A stretch of DNA of 64,000 nt. Source: Nemopilema nomurai. Taxonomy: Eukaryota; Cnidaria; Scyphozoa; Rhizostomeae; Rhizostomatidae. Made by a program: the position numbers and the translations under genes. The notes beneath the pieces are model-generated. The model saw nothing but the letters and a program-made list of their open reading frames with translations. It made no database searches and had not been told where the DNA came from. The DNA is taken from contig ML133408.1 in assembly GCA_003864495.1 (NCBI GenBank), positions 1 to 64,000 of the forward strand, read 5' to 3'. This document shows, in pieces, positions 45,901 to 57,080 of the stretch (the first letter of the stretch is position 1; every line of letters starts with the position of its first letter).

Positions 45901-48900
45901 ACCTCATTTGCCAACCCCTAGGCTTCTTGACCCCTGATGCAGGCAAAGATGGGTACTTGGCTTGCCCGAATACCCGTTTGGTGAGTAACGCTCCTTAAAA
46001 AGTAATAGCAAAAGCTGCTCTCAAAGGTCAATGTCCAGAGTCAAAGATCAGGTCAAAGGTTAAGGATCAAGGTTAAAGATCAGAGTTAAGAGGAAATATC
46101 TTCAAAACGTATTAACCAATTACAAGTAGAGTATGCTTGGAGTGAGTTATCTGCACTCTATGCTTCATTGAAAAAAATATTTTCTTGTCTTTTCCATCTG
46201 AACAAGAGTGTGTTACTTCTCTGCATAGCTCTTGAGCCAAGATCTTTGACACGATTTGATGCACGAAAATTTGCACGGAGTGCATACGAGGCTGGTGTTA
46301 GATACATCGGAGGCTGCTGCAATTTTGAGGCCTACCATATCAGAGAAATGGCCGCTGAGGTTTCTTAATTTACCTTCTACTGATGATTTATGCTAATGGG
46401 GTGTTACGAAATTTGGATGATTCTTTTTGTGACTTTATTATAACTTTTTATATAGCATGCAGTCGTATACCGCATTTGCTTGGAAAGCCTTTGATAGTTT
46501 GAGTATGCTAGGGTTGTTCACAGAGAAAGCTCCTTAGTCAGTACATTAAGTCGACCTGAGAGAAAGAAAATATTAATTCTTCAACTGAGATGGGTAATTA
46601 CGTAGGCAGATAAAAGTGAAGCTATGGATGATCGGCATTATGACTAGTATTATTGTGTACCCCTTCTACAGTTTAATGTTGTTTACCATTTAAAAGCAAG
46701 TAGAAAATCTAAAGAAGTATAAATACAAACTGTCAAAATCGTTATGAAAATGAGTACATGCGAAAGAAATACCTGGATTTTGTTGGTGATGTGAGGAATG
46801 GCTGATGCATTCTATCACTGTGCTGGGCATCTCGCAATGTTAATGCTTCTAATTCTCTTTAGCTGGTGGAGGAGCGTGGTAGGAAACCTCCAAATGCTGA
46901 TAAGATGTCCGACTGGGGAACTGCTATAGATAACAGCCCAACGCCCTGGATAAAACAGAGGTGTGTATTTACAGTTTTCATTTCATGGGACTTTAAATAT
47001 GAACTCCGCGTGGAAGAGAATCAAGTTGGCTCAATAATAGAGCTTCTTCAACAAAATGGAATGTCAAAGGGGCCTATTACGAAATTCGTTGCGTTTTTAG
47101 AAAATACCGAACATCTTGATGTTATGGAAAATTTTATCTTATCCCAGAATTAGATTGCTAAAATGATGGAAAATACGAATACTTCTCACTTTCAGCACAT
47201 AGTTCTTATTTAGAAGCCGTCGGTCATGAAAACTGAATTTCGTAATAGCCCCCAAAAGATTTTCGATTGGCACATAAGTCTTTTGGTGCGAGGGAAAAAT
47301 CAATAAAAAAAACCTCACATTTTGCTGAAGTAAAACCTTCAAAAGAAGTTTTTTTTGGAACCATCAAAATCTTTTTATCTGAAAATGTTTAAAGCCGCTC
47401 TTACACGGTCATTTTTGTCGAATTCGATTGTCGATCGTCGTTACCTTCCCCTTTTTACGTCCTTTTAATAGTGAGCTCCAGCGATAGCTGAAGTCATCTC
47501 TGCCTCGATTTTTAAAACACCAATTGATGTTGTTGACTGTTCTGTATTCGACAAAACCTTATCATGGTTGGACAAAGGCTGCATTTACACGATACCGGAT
47601 TCACTTTATATCGGATTCGCTGCATGGTTTCATACCAGTAGGGCTCCTATTAAACGACAGTAGTTACTCCGCGCTGCGGGGTGCAGTCTCTTGTTTCGGA
47701 GCCTCTGCGTTGGCATTTGAGTCGCGCTCATGTGAGCAATGATCTTTCAGGTTTCACCCAATATCTTAGGGTTGTTTTCATATTCAGACCTTTCTGCTTC
47801 GTTTTAAGTTCGTCGTTAACAAGGGAAGCATTCTTTCCAGCCTTCGCTTCGTTGGAGATGCATACTATCGTGAAAAAAGATCTGAGGTGGCTACTTATCT
47901 GAAAAATGTGTGCAGGACCAATTACCGCTGTAAAGAAAACGTTCACTGTATCAGCATCATGTTGTCTTTAATAATCGAACCATAATTTGTTGAAAAACGC
48001 TCCAAACCTGGGGTTGAGGCCACAAGGATTGTAACTGAGGTTGCGGAGCAAGTTTATAACGGATTCCAGCGTTTACACGAGCACTTTAACCAATCCGATA
48101 CGTATCGGATTGGTTTCATACCACTTTCGTAGCGGAGTGATTTGATTCTGCTAAAGTGGAGCGAAACCATACCGGATTGGGTATTCGTCGTGTGAACGGA
48201 AGGCCTATCTGGTACGAAACGGAAGGCCTAAGCCTATCGAGAACACTTTTCTTATTTTTCATCCGTATTGATTCCCAATATGCGTCTAGGTATATCTGAG
48301 ACAAGTATGTCTTATACAAGTAATAGTGCATGCAGTATTCCATAGATATCACTTGTATATAACGTATATTCATATATAATAACGCTATATAGTGGAGATA
48401 CTACAGAGTACATTTTTGTCTTAACAGGGTGCGAGAAACTATTCAAAAACAATTTCTACAGACACGCTCTAGCGGAAAGACAATTTATGATAGAACCAAT
48501 ATACACGCTTTTTTATAAGGAACCTACCTCAAGGCCTAGTTCCAAAAGTTCCTTATTCGTAGACTTCAAATCATCAGATTTTAGTACGAAAAGTTCCTTA
48601 ATTTCGCTGCACATCAAGAAGCTTCAGCAATTAATAGAGAGAGGGGCGAGAAAGAGTATGCGGAAACTACTCCAAGAAGCACTTTACACACAAATAGCAA
48701 ACAATCTATGCGAGTATTGGCTGCAAATGAATGGATCCGGCTTTTTAGTTCTTGATGCTTGCAGTTATAAAAAATTTTCAAATCGAAAAGTTCCTTAGAG
48801 ATTTCGTTTTTAGTAGTACAAGTTCTTTAAATATTTCGGCCTTCTACATGTAGGTTCCTTATAAAGTGGTTCCTTATAAAAAAGGGTGTATTTCAATTAT

Positions 48901-49075
48901 AAATTATCTATGATAAAATATTTGAAAAAGTATTAACACATATTTTGATTATAACAGAGGAAGACGTGAGTACTGGGAAAATCTCTTGCCAACTACCGGA
49001 CGACCATTTTCACCAGGAATGTCCCACTCACAGTACGACCCAAGCTGGAAAAGCCAGAATGGTCTTCCAAGATAA
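42957..49075 (+). CDS. BHMT: Betaine-homocysteine S-methyltransferase (first exon not found; three frameshifts)
   Basis: Eight exons: 42957-43091, 43546-43652, 44492-44689, 45407-45554, 45800-45980, 46229-46359, 46863-46960 and 48958-49075, all with GT..AG borders. They cover about 372 residues, matching the family from [15 protein letters not shown] to the C-terminal REYWENL. The enzyme moves a methyl group from betaine to homocysteine, giving methionine and dimethylglycine, in the cytosol. The three zinc-binding cysteines are present, in GLNCCF and in GGCCNF. The first coding exon (about 10 residues in relatives) was not found. Three one-base deletions break the frame: near 43050 (between YVHA and RFTPEVV), near 45892 (KAG to KRHLICQ) and near 45966 (GYLAC to EYPF). 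All other positions are intact. Assembly error is likelier than a pseudogene, but both fit. The introns hold several repeats. Confidence 0.85.
43222..43290 (-). repeat. SINE fragment
   Basis: The stretch around GTAGTTTTTAGGACACTTAG matches the 3' body of the SINE at 41503-41744 (GTAGTCTTTAGGACACTGAG). It lies in the first recognised intron of BHMT. Confidence 0.6.
47577..48235. repeat. Interspersed repeat with inverted ends in the last BHMT intron
   Basis: The left part (GCATTTACACGATACCGGATT, then GGTTTCATACC) recurs in inverted form towards 48060-48235 (GAAACCATACCGGATTGGGTA, then CGTGTGAACG). The unit pairs poorly in between and has no coding content. Another related TTTACAC word lies near 49446. 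I read it as a degraded foldback or MITE pair. Confidence 0.4.
48503..48889. mobile_element. MITE with TTTTTTATAAGGAACC inverted ends
   Basis: Left end ACACGC followed by TTTTTTATAAGGAACC pairs with the right end GGTTCCTTATAAAAAA followed by GGGTGT, with one mismatch over 22 bases. AAAGTTCCTTA words repeat several times inside. There is no gene. It sits in the last intron of BHMT, 68 bases before the final exon. Confidence 0.65.
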
Positions 49076-49484
49076 TCGGCGAAGTAGAGTTCCGATTGCA
49101 AATCACTGCATATGACTATTGAGAGATAAATTGAGTATATATATATAATGATATATATATGTTACAGTTGTGTATTTTTTGTCAAATTATGTTTTCATCT
49201 GAACAATAAGAATTTCTTTGGATAACAGCTTTAACCAAGGGCGAAGTACAAAAACATTGTTTAATTTTAACATATCTGCATATCACAAACTCAATTTGAG
49301 TACAATTCTAAAGCCCCCTGCTCAAGGCTTGAATTGTCAGACAATTCATGCTAAGCCCCTCAAGGATCCTATTTGTTCACAGTACTTAAGGGTTCTTGGG
49401 GGAGGGGGATTCTTGTTTGTTACAGGTCTCATTTTGTTAAGGCTGCATTTACATGGGAACTTATGAAACCGGGTCCACTCAAGC

Positions 49485-49639
49485 CCAATTTCCACTAGGC
49501 GGAAAATTTTCGAGGCGGAAAGATTTCCTGCGATCTAATTGGCTAATTGAATTGTCGCGGCGGAAAATGCCGACTAGCGAAAAGTAGAAAGTGATCCTAC
49601 TTTTCGCAGCTTGACAATTTTCCTCCTAGTGGAGATTGG
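49485..49639. mobile_element. Short foldback MITE downstream of BHMT
   Basis: The ends CCAATTTCCACTAGGCGGAA and TTCCTCCTAGTGGAGATTGG are near-perfect inverted copies. The centre is another inverted pair, GCGAAAAGTAG and CTACTTTTCGC. The length is 155 bases, with no coding capacity. Confidence 0.65.
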
Positions 49640-51500
49640 TCTTTAGAAAGCTTGGCAAGTTGTTGTCTGGCGGACGGAGAATTTCGGTTTCATAGTACGC
49701 GGGTTCGAGCGGTCGTTACTGATATTGTTGTCTTTTCCACTGATTTCGATGGTAAAATACTTCTGTTGGCGGGCGCAAAATTGGAATGGTCCGGTGTAGG
49801 ACGGTTGTAACGGCGGGTAAGGCAGTGAACCGGAGGTCGGACTGTGGTGGGTGATGGTATGCCTGATGGCAGAGTTTTGATAGTTCCGGGTGTGGAAGGT
49901 CCGGGAAGCGAACCAGAAGTTCCGAGTATGCGGGCAGGAAGTTGTGGCATGTCGACAACTGGGCGAGATTTATCAACATCATTTTCATAAAGCCAAACTG
50001 CCATATTTATACCCACTTGTATGAATAATAGTGTCAAAATTGTATGGGTGGAACAAATCCATGCCAATATTTTGTAGCGTACCAACTCCTACCACAACTC
50101 CACGAATATTTCATTATATTTGGGGAAAAATTCTACGATTTGTTCTCAGCACCAAAACCCTCCTGCTCTAACCTCCAGTGGGCGTCCCAGAGAAGAGCCA
50201 GAGAACGTAAAATTGGCAAGCATGATGATTTATAAAATGACAATATCAGTTGAATTTTGATCAGCGCTTGCACACACATTGGGGACATATCTTGGCCAAA
50301 CTCAACGCCCAAGTTAACCACTCGTGACTCGTGGTTGGAAGGACTGGGGCCTTGATGATGGATTCGTTATTAATAACTGTAAGATGCCCGCTTCTATTGC
50401 CCGCTTCTAAAGAATAATTTAGCCAGCTTCTATTGTCTAAAACGTCAGATCGCATCAGGTTTCTCCCCTAAAAGCAAATATTTAACGCCGTAATGCGACA
50501 CAATCACCTAAAAGGATTGAACAAACGTTGTATATTTCATGGATCAGGTCGGCTAGTATCAGGTTAATGAGAAACTCGAAATTAAAATTGAATTTCTTTC
50601 CACTTTTGAAAAACATCTAACTATACTCGTATTTCTGACTGTAAAAGATAAACAAGGAAGACGGTGGCCAAGACCTACGTCTCAGGAAATGGTTCGTATT
50701 CACAGATGCAGCAACAGGAATATGGATTCAATGCAAGGGAAGGCAATTTTTAGGTATGTGTTGCAAAAGGTAGTATTTGTAGACATATTTCTAGACGCCG
50801 CACCCATTGTTTATTGCAATTTGAACACCCTGAAGCGTTGTTGTAGAGGAAGCTTTAGCTTGTCTTGACTTGTACTGAACAGAGATTAACATTTGGGAAA
50901 CCTGAATATATTCAGGCTATTCATTAATACAGGAAAAGTCACAATACGATCCGATGTGGAGATAAAGTTAAACAGGAGCAGACATTTATAGAGCAGCTGC
51001 TTAAATTGCAGAACTTAGAGTCAACAGGCAGTTCTAGCAAAATAGTCTCCTTTTACAATGGCATATAAGTGGATGTTACAAGGCAGCTGTTTGTCGTGTC
51101 AACATTGTCAAAGGTTGGGATGAGAGACAAGCATTGTAGGGTCTGAAGTACTCTCCAAAGTGGGTACCCTTGTGCTTTAAATTGAATCACTGTTTGTCCA
51201 TTCTTAGCCACAAGCGACAGCTTGAATGTGAAGCTGTACATGGGATTGAACAGCCATTCGCATTTTGGCTTTGCGATTTAGGCCAACAGAAAACCTGGTT
51301 TTCTTGCGTCATGAAAAAATACGATCTCTCAACCAAAAGGAACTTCCACCTGGGTTAAACTGATAAGCAAGTGCATATTTACCCGGGATTTGGTACAAAA
51401 GAGGTCGGAATTAGAGCATAGCAATTAACATGATAAATGTGACAAAACGTAATTACCAAAACAAATAAGAAGAATTATTACCTAAAACTGAATGGGCTAT
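49640..51500. other. Intergenic between BHMT and the ATP10-like gene
   Basis: The two genes converge here. A minus-strand frame of 131 codons at 49690-50085 is Pro/Thr/Arg-rich at its end, but I recognise no domain and do not call it. Nothing else is seen. Confidence 0.4.
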
Positions 51501-54500
51501 CTATGGCAGAAGCAGTTTGGTGCACTGTGATAGAGACACGAGTTCTTCTTCAGTAGGTTCAGCACAGGCCTTCCATCTTACCATGCCTTTTCTATCAATC
51601 AGATAGGCATGTCCTACTACTACATTTCCGAGGAGTTCTTTATTCCTCAAGGCTTTTAACGAATTGTAGAAGCAGAGGAAATTGTCGTGTCTATCTTTTG
51701 GAATTGTTCGCCTTAACGATTGTGACACGAAGCTTCTGAACAGTCCATAAAACCAGTGCTCAACCACGTTGACCTTGAACCAAGAGGGAGGAATTAATCA
51801 GGGAAAAATGTTCATAGGTAGAAGCTACTGGGGAAAGATTACCGTAAATGACGAAATTAGCGCCCCATCCCAAATAACCGCCCCCTGTTTAAATAAGCGC
51901 CCAATCCCCCCGCCCAAGCAATTGTTTTCATCCAGACTTTTTATTTTTAAATAAGCGCTAATTTCGACATTTACGGTAACTATACTTGTCACTTTGTTTT
52001 TTCACAAACAAACAACATCCTACTTGCAAAATCAGAGGGAAGAGACTTTTACTGGGACATAGCATGCTATCAATTTGGACTTAAACTCTTATAAGACAAA
52101 TCTTTCAGCTTCCAAATAGAAAAGTAATGACTCTCAAAGCAATGAGATAAAAAATAGGCATCTTTGAAACAAGAGGAAAGATAAACTTGCATCATGAAAG
52201 CAAAAATGCAGTTTAACATAATTTAAACATTTGCTGGACTTGAAACTTATAGCCATAAAATGTTTAGGCTTTGACTGCGATAACCAACCTCGAAGGCAAG
52301 GATGTTTAGATACAGCACCTAAAGTATTGGATTCGCATCAATAGCATAAAAGATACCAGATTATAACTTACAAAATAAGCAAACAACATGTCAATTTGCA
52401 TATAGGGATCTTATTCTTTTGTGGGGAGAACTGCAGAGTTCATAACTCACCTCAAAATATTTAGCGCCTTTAATTTCACGGTATTCAGCTTGAAACGCCT
52501 CGCGATACTTGTCACACATTGGCTGAAAGATTTGAAAGCTATTTCAATGCGAATAAAATTATTCAGCTTAGCATAAAGTGCCTTCTAATGCATGACGTCA
52601 CAAATGTAAGAAAATTTAGTCAAACGCGGTTATTCCTGCCTCTTCAATTGAAGAGATATATGCTGCCATCACGAGTTAAATTGTAGTCCAGTGGCAAATG
52701 CAAAAGCATCGTATTTCTAAAACATTGTAGTTTTTATGATTACTGGCAAGAAAAAGAGAAATATAGTCAACAAAGGCGGATAATCTCAAGAGGGTGGTAA
52801 GTACAACTTGCACTATAATAAAATTTATAATGGTCGATATTGCTTCAGCCAAGAAAGATTGAGCATATTCGTGGTAGATTATTAAATATAAGATTCGGGA
52901 TTAATTTGGTCAAAAACATTATAAAAGTGGCAAATTTTACACGGGGTTTATCAAAATAATGATGGTTTAAATGATTAAAAAAAGCCTTCTAAGCTAGATT
53001 CAAGCAACGTTATTGGTAGATTTCCTGGAGGATTCCCAAGAAGGGGATCTCGCAAACAACCAATCAAGATTTGTCCTCTATGCTGACAAGCGTGAAATAG
53101 CAATTGCCTTTGACCCATCACGTAATATGCATACATCTGTTTTTGAAGGGAGAAATACATCGTCTGCATAAGCCTTTTCAAATTTATTTGGTGGAAAAAC
53201 ACGTCACAAGGAACTAGTCAAACAATATTGCAGCACATATACCTGAGCAATGCCTCTCATTGCGATTAGAAGAAGTGTTACATTTCCACGAAACTCATCT
53301 TCCAAATTCACCGTTCTTTTCGACAAAGCATTCGCAGTAAAGGCAGGGAAAGCCACGGACTCCTAAATAAAGATAATCGCGTAGACAGAAAGGTCACGTA
53401 AGCTAAAGAGAAAGGAAAGGAACGAGAATATAAAACACACATTATCAGTGAGAAACGCAGACATAAATGGTAATAAAAACAGACAACAAACACATTTTCA
53501 ACATTACACTGCAAACAGGACTCCTATTTTTAAACGTAGAAGCACTAATATCAATAGTTTCAGTTGCGAATTAAAAATTCCGTAAAATCGAATCTGAAAA
53601 CCATAAACGGGTACAATGTTGGTAACCAACTGTTGCTATAATATTTTCTTGTACAGCAATGCTAGATGAGAAGGAATGAGCTTCTACTTCAAATTGTGCG
53701 CTCTTGCAGCCATTTGGAAAAGGCTGAGCAAATGGTTGAAAACGGCATGCAAGCCAAAGATATTCATGCCAACTATTACAGTGTATATGGTTTAAGAGAA
53801 TGAGAATTTACAAATGTTCTGGCTTAAGAAAAGGTCCAATTAAGGAAGCAGGCAACCCAGGTAAATGATTGTTTAAAATCCAAATTTTCTGATGATCAAG
53901 ATTGCAAGGCAGAAAAAAAGAGGCTTTTCCTTCAGCCAAGATAAAAACGAACTTATCAAGTACAAAGGGACATTGTAAAAATATTTACCTCAAAAGAAAA
54001 TAGGCTGCTAGGTGCAGAAAATCGTTTTCCTCCATTTCTTTGAAATTCTGTAGAGCCAATTGAAAAAATTACGGTCAATGAATTTTTCATAAAATGTGGA
54101 AAAATTCTTTTCAATTAAATAACTCTCTTACATTGAAAAAAGGTTTCTGTAAAATCATAATCTTTTCTGTGACAGGCATACAGTACAGTTCCCTCCTATT
54201 CTTATTTTGTCTTGCTGTCAATGTTGTGTCTTGAAAAAGATTGTAGAGACAGATCCTCCTTGCAGGAGAAGGTCAAGCACAATGAGGAAGCGATTAAACA
54301 GGATTTCTAAAAAAGAGCCTTTCATTGAGACTCAAATTATGAAAATCATCTTTAAATTCCACTACATCAATACATGCAAGATTTGTGAATTAATTAGGAA
54401 AGCTAATATGTAAAAGAAAGAACCTTTTCAGACAGTGTGAATTTTCTTTGATGTTATGTGCAACAAAGGACTAATATGTTTTTAATCCAGGTAATGAAAA

Positions 54501-57080
54501 TTCACTTGGAAAACAGAAAACCTGATCATTCGCATCACACCACTTTACGCAGAACATTTGAAAGTGCAATAATTGAAATGGAAGAATGAGGCCTGATTTC
54601 CTGGGCATGGTAAAGGTTGGTATAAGTCATGAAATGTCATCTAAAACTTATCAGTAGATTATGCTAAATTTAAACATAGTAACAATATAATGCATAATAT
54701 CTTAGTCTTTCGATTCAAAGCCAGTAGCTTTGGGGGATAAGATAACTCGTAAAATATTGCTCTGAATCAGAATGATAAAAACTGAATCATAATCTTGCTT
54801 ACAATTCAGGAACAGACAAGAATTCCAGAATCAAAACATGATTCACAACCATGCTTAGTAGGGCTTTCATAACACAATGACTTGTGTATCACTTGAATAT
54901 GATTAAAATAATGGAAAAATTTTCAGATAAAAGCTAATGCAAATAGCTATTTTTCGATAAAACATTTTTTTAGTCTTTGCAAACTCTAACTTTGACAGAG
55001 ATAATCTAGGTCACAAGAAGCAGCAACTTTCTCCTGTTGATCATAATTTCATTTCAATTTTGCTAATGTCTAAAGCTGTTCTTGAATCGAATGAAAAGAA
55101 AGACATTTTTCACCTCTTATATCTGCAAAGTAAGATCCTCTTTTGAATTCAGCAACTCTAAAACAATGGCAAAACAATTAATGTTAGAAAAATGACCAAT
55201 CTATAATGATCTGGCATCTTGAATAAAACTTTGTAACATTCATAACATGGACAATTTCCTTTTATAATTGATGGTTGAAAAAGAAAGCTAACAAGTTCCG
55301 ATTTAGTATTAGCAATGCATTCAAATGTTCCTAGAGCTGGTCTAAGGACAAAATGGACAGGACATATTGGGAGTGGAAATGAAGATAACAAGTCAGGTGG
55401 GTTGGAATGCCCTTAATAAATTAGAAATAAAACTAATTTTTAGGGGATTTATTGCCATGAAACATCATCACTGGTCCTGAAATACACATCTATTATCTTT
55501 TTTGTCTAGTTTCAAAAACATTCAGATCACATGCAGATCAAACACCTTCGGATCAGTAGCAATTCATGTGTAAATACAACTTGAAAACCAAACAAAATGA
55601 GAATGTATAATTTGGAACCCTGGGATTATAATCTTAGCAAGTGCGTACATATACATAATCTGACTGCTTTTTACACAGATGGAAACTTGTAGGCAGAATA
55701 TGGAGTAGAATAGGATTAGCCAATCAGGTAAAAAGCTTCTCATTATGGATGGAAAGGCAGAAGCAGGTACTGAAATTGCACAAAGGCACCCAGAAATGCC
55801 CTTTAATGTTTGATGTTAGCTCAGTTCAATTCATGTCATTTGAAAATTCCACTACAAACAATACAATAGATTCAACTAAAATACAAAAAGAATAAAGATA
55901 ATCCACATCCTATTCTTAAAAGCCTACTGTTTCATTATACTATCTTATATACATAAATAAAATAATTAGATTGTATGGTGAATGAAAAACAGATAATTCA
56001 ATTCACTTGGTAATTTGCCGGTCTGCAGAATATGGCACTTTTCGACAAGATCTCTGGTGTGCAAGAGCAAAAACCCTGATGTGCCTGTGTACATGACCAA
56101 AATTTCTGGTGTGTTCTCCTGTTGTGATTAAAATTTGTAAATTTGCATTTCTTCTTTTTGTAGAAAGACGTGTGCTATTCCAATAGAAGCCCATTATCAA
56201 TGAGACTCAATAAAGACTGATGTCTGGGAATTTTTTTGGAAATAAAATTTTGTCTCCATCCTACTTTTGGCTAAGTAGGTAATCATCATCAATATATTTC
56301 ATTCCAATAAAAAATAAGGACATTCGCACATTCGTGCTGACAACATTGGCTCTTGCAATGTCACTTGAAACCTTTGGTATAAAATCTTATGATTTGAGAA
56401 GCTGCCAACCTCACTAGCCCCAGATCTAGCAAGCCCTACCATTTTTCAAGGATAGTTTTAAATACATTTTTGAAGTATACCGTTGAAGATAGCACAAGTT
56501 TTTATTTGTATACTTGTCAATCTTACTTGTAAGATTCATGATTGTTCATACACAACTGTACTTGTATTTATCAGCTGAAATTTTTTATGAGGCCACACTC
56601 AGCCACGCCCATCTTAGTTGCCACACCCAAAAATACTGGCGTGCAACGGTTTTGTACAAAAATACTGGCGTCCGGTGTGTGCACATGCCATACTCTGCAG
56701 ACTGGGTAATTTGAAGAGAAATAATTTGCTTTGAGCCTAAGGCGGGGTACAAGTGCAGTGTAAATTTCTTATTCCTTTACGGTTGTCACATAATTCCTTA
56801 GACACATATTGGGTCGATATGGCAACTCTTTGTCAACCTGGGTCGACAAGAAGAGGTACCTATATACTATAGGCATATTCTACATTTGTAAACAGATGAA
56901 AACCAACAAAGAAGCCCTTGATACGACTTACAACTCTTGTCTTCTGGCTTTCCTTTCTGCTTTTGTGGAGTATGCAAATGCAAATCTAAGGTTATTGTGA
57001 CCAAGAGTTTTGTGGATGACCCTCAAGGTTCGAAAAAGCGGGCGGCAAGTCGAACTCTGCACCACGAGAGATGCAGCCAT
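51501..57080 (-). CDS. ATP10: ATP10-family mitochondrial F1F0-ATP synthase assembly factor
   Basis: Six coding exons on the minus strand: 56932-57080, 55114-55157, 53989-54047, 53243-53362, 52451-52522 and 51501-51773. All borders are GT..AG and in phase, giving 238 residues. The N-terminus MAASLVVQSS...RPLFRTLR is Arg-rich without acidic residues until about residue 42, typical of a mitochondrial presequence. The core follows the ATP10 pattern: EFKRGSYFADIRE, then FPAFTANALSKRTVNL, then FRGNVTLLLIAMRG, an E-W-F-Y-G...LRRTIP segment, and a C-terminal VVGHAYLIDRKGMVRWKACA followed by EPTEEE. In yeast, Atp10 acts in the inner membrane to assemble Atp6 into the F0 sector. The gene symbol follows the yeast name; orthology is inferred from motif order. 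Human lacks an evident ATP10, so its presence in this animal is noteworthy. Confidence 0.8.
51839..51979. mobile_element. MITE with TTACCGTAAATG inverted ends
   Basis: Left TTACCGTAAATG-A-CGAAATTA and right TAATTTCG-A-CATTTACGGTAA are inverted copies with one mismatch over about 24 bases, continuing as GCGC words inward. The length is 141 bp. It lies in the last intron of the ATP10-like gene, about 65 bases from the final exon's acceptor. Confidence 0.65.
56010..56715. repeat. Possible 0.7-kb element with inverted ends, in first ATP10 intron
   Basis: GGTCTGCAGAATATGGCAC near 56020 is an inverted copy of GTGCACATGCCATACTCTGC plus AGACTGGGTAA near 56680-56710. Only the outer 25-30 bases match. 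There is no coding content and no clear target duplication. Confidence 0.4.

Noticed and set aside
49690..50085. Minus-strand frame of 131 codons, Pro/Thr-rich
   Set aside because: No recognisable domain, repeats nearby, and no plausible splice partner. The resemblance to retroelement tails is too weak.
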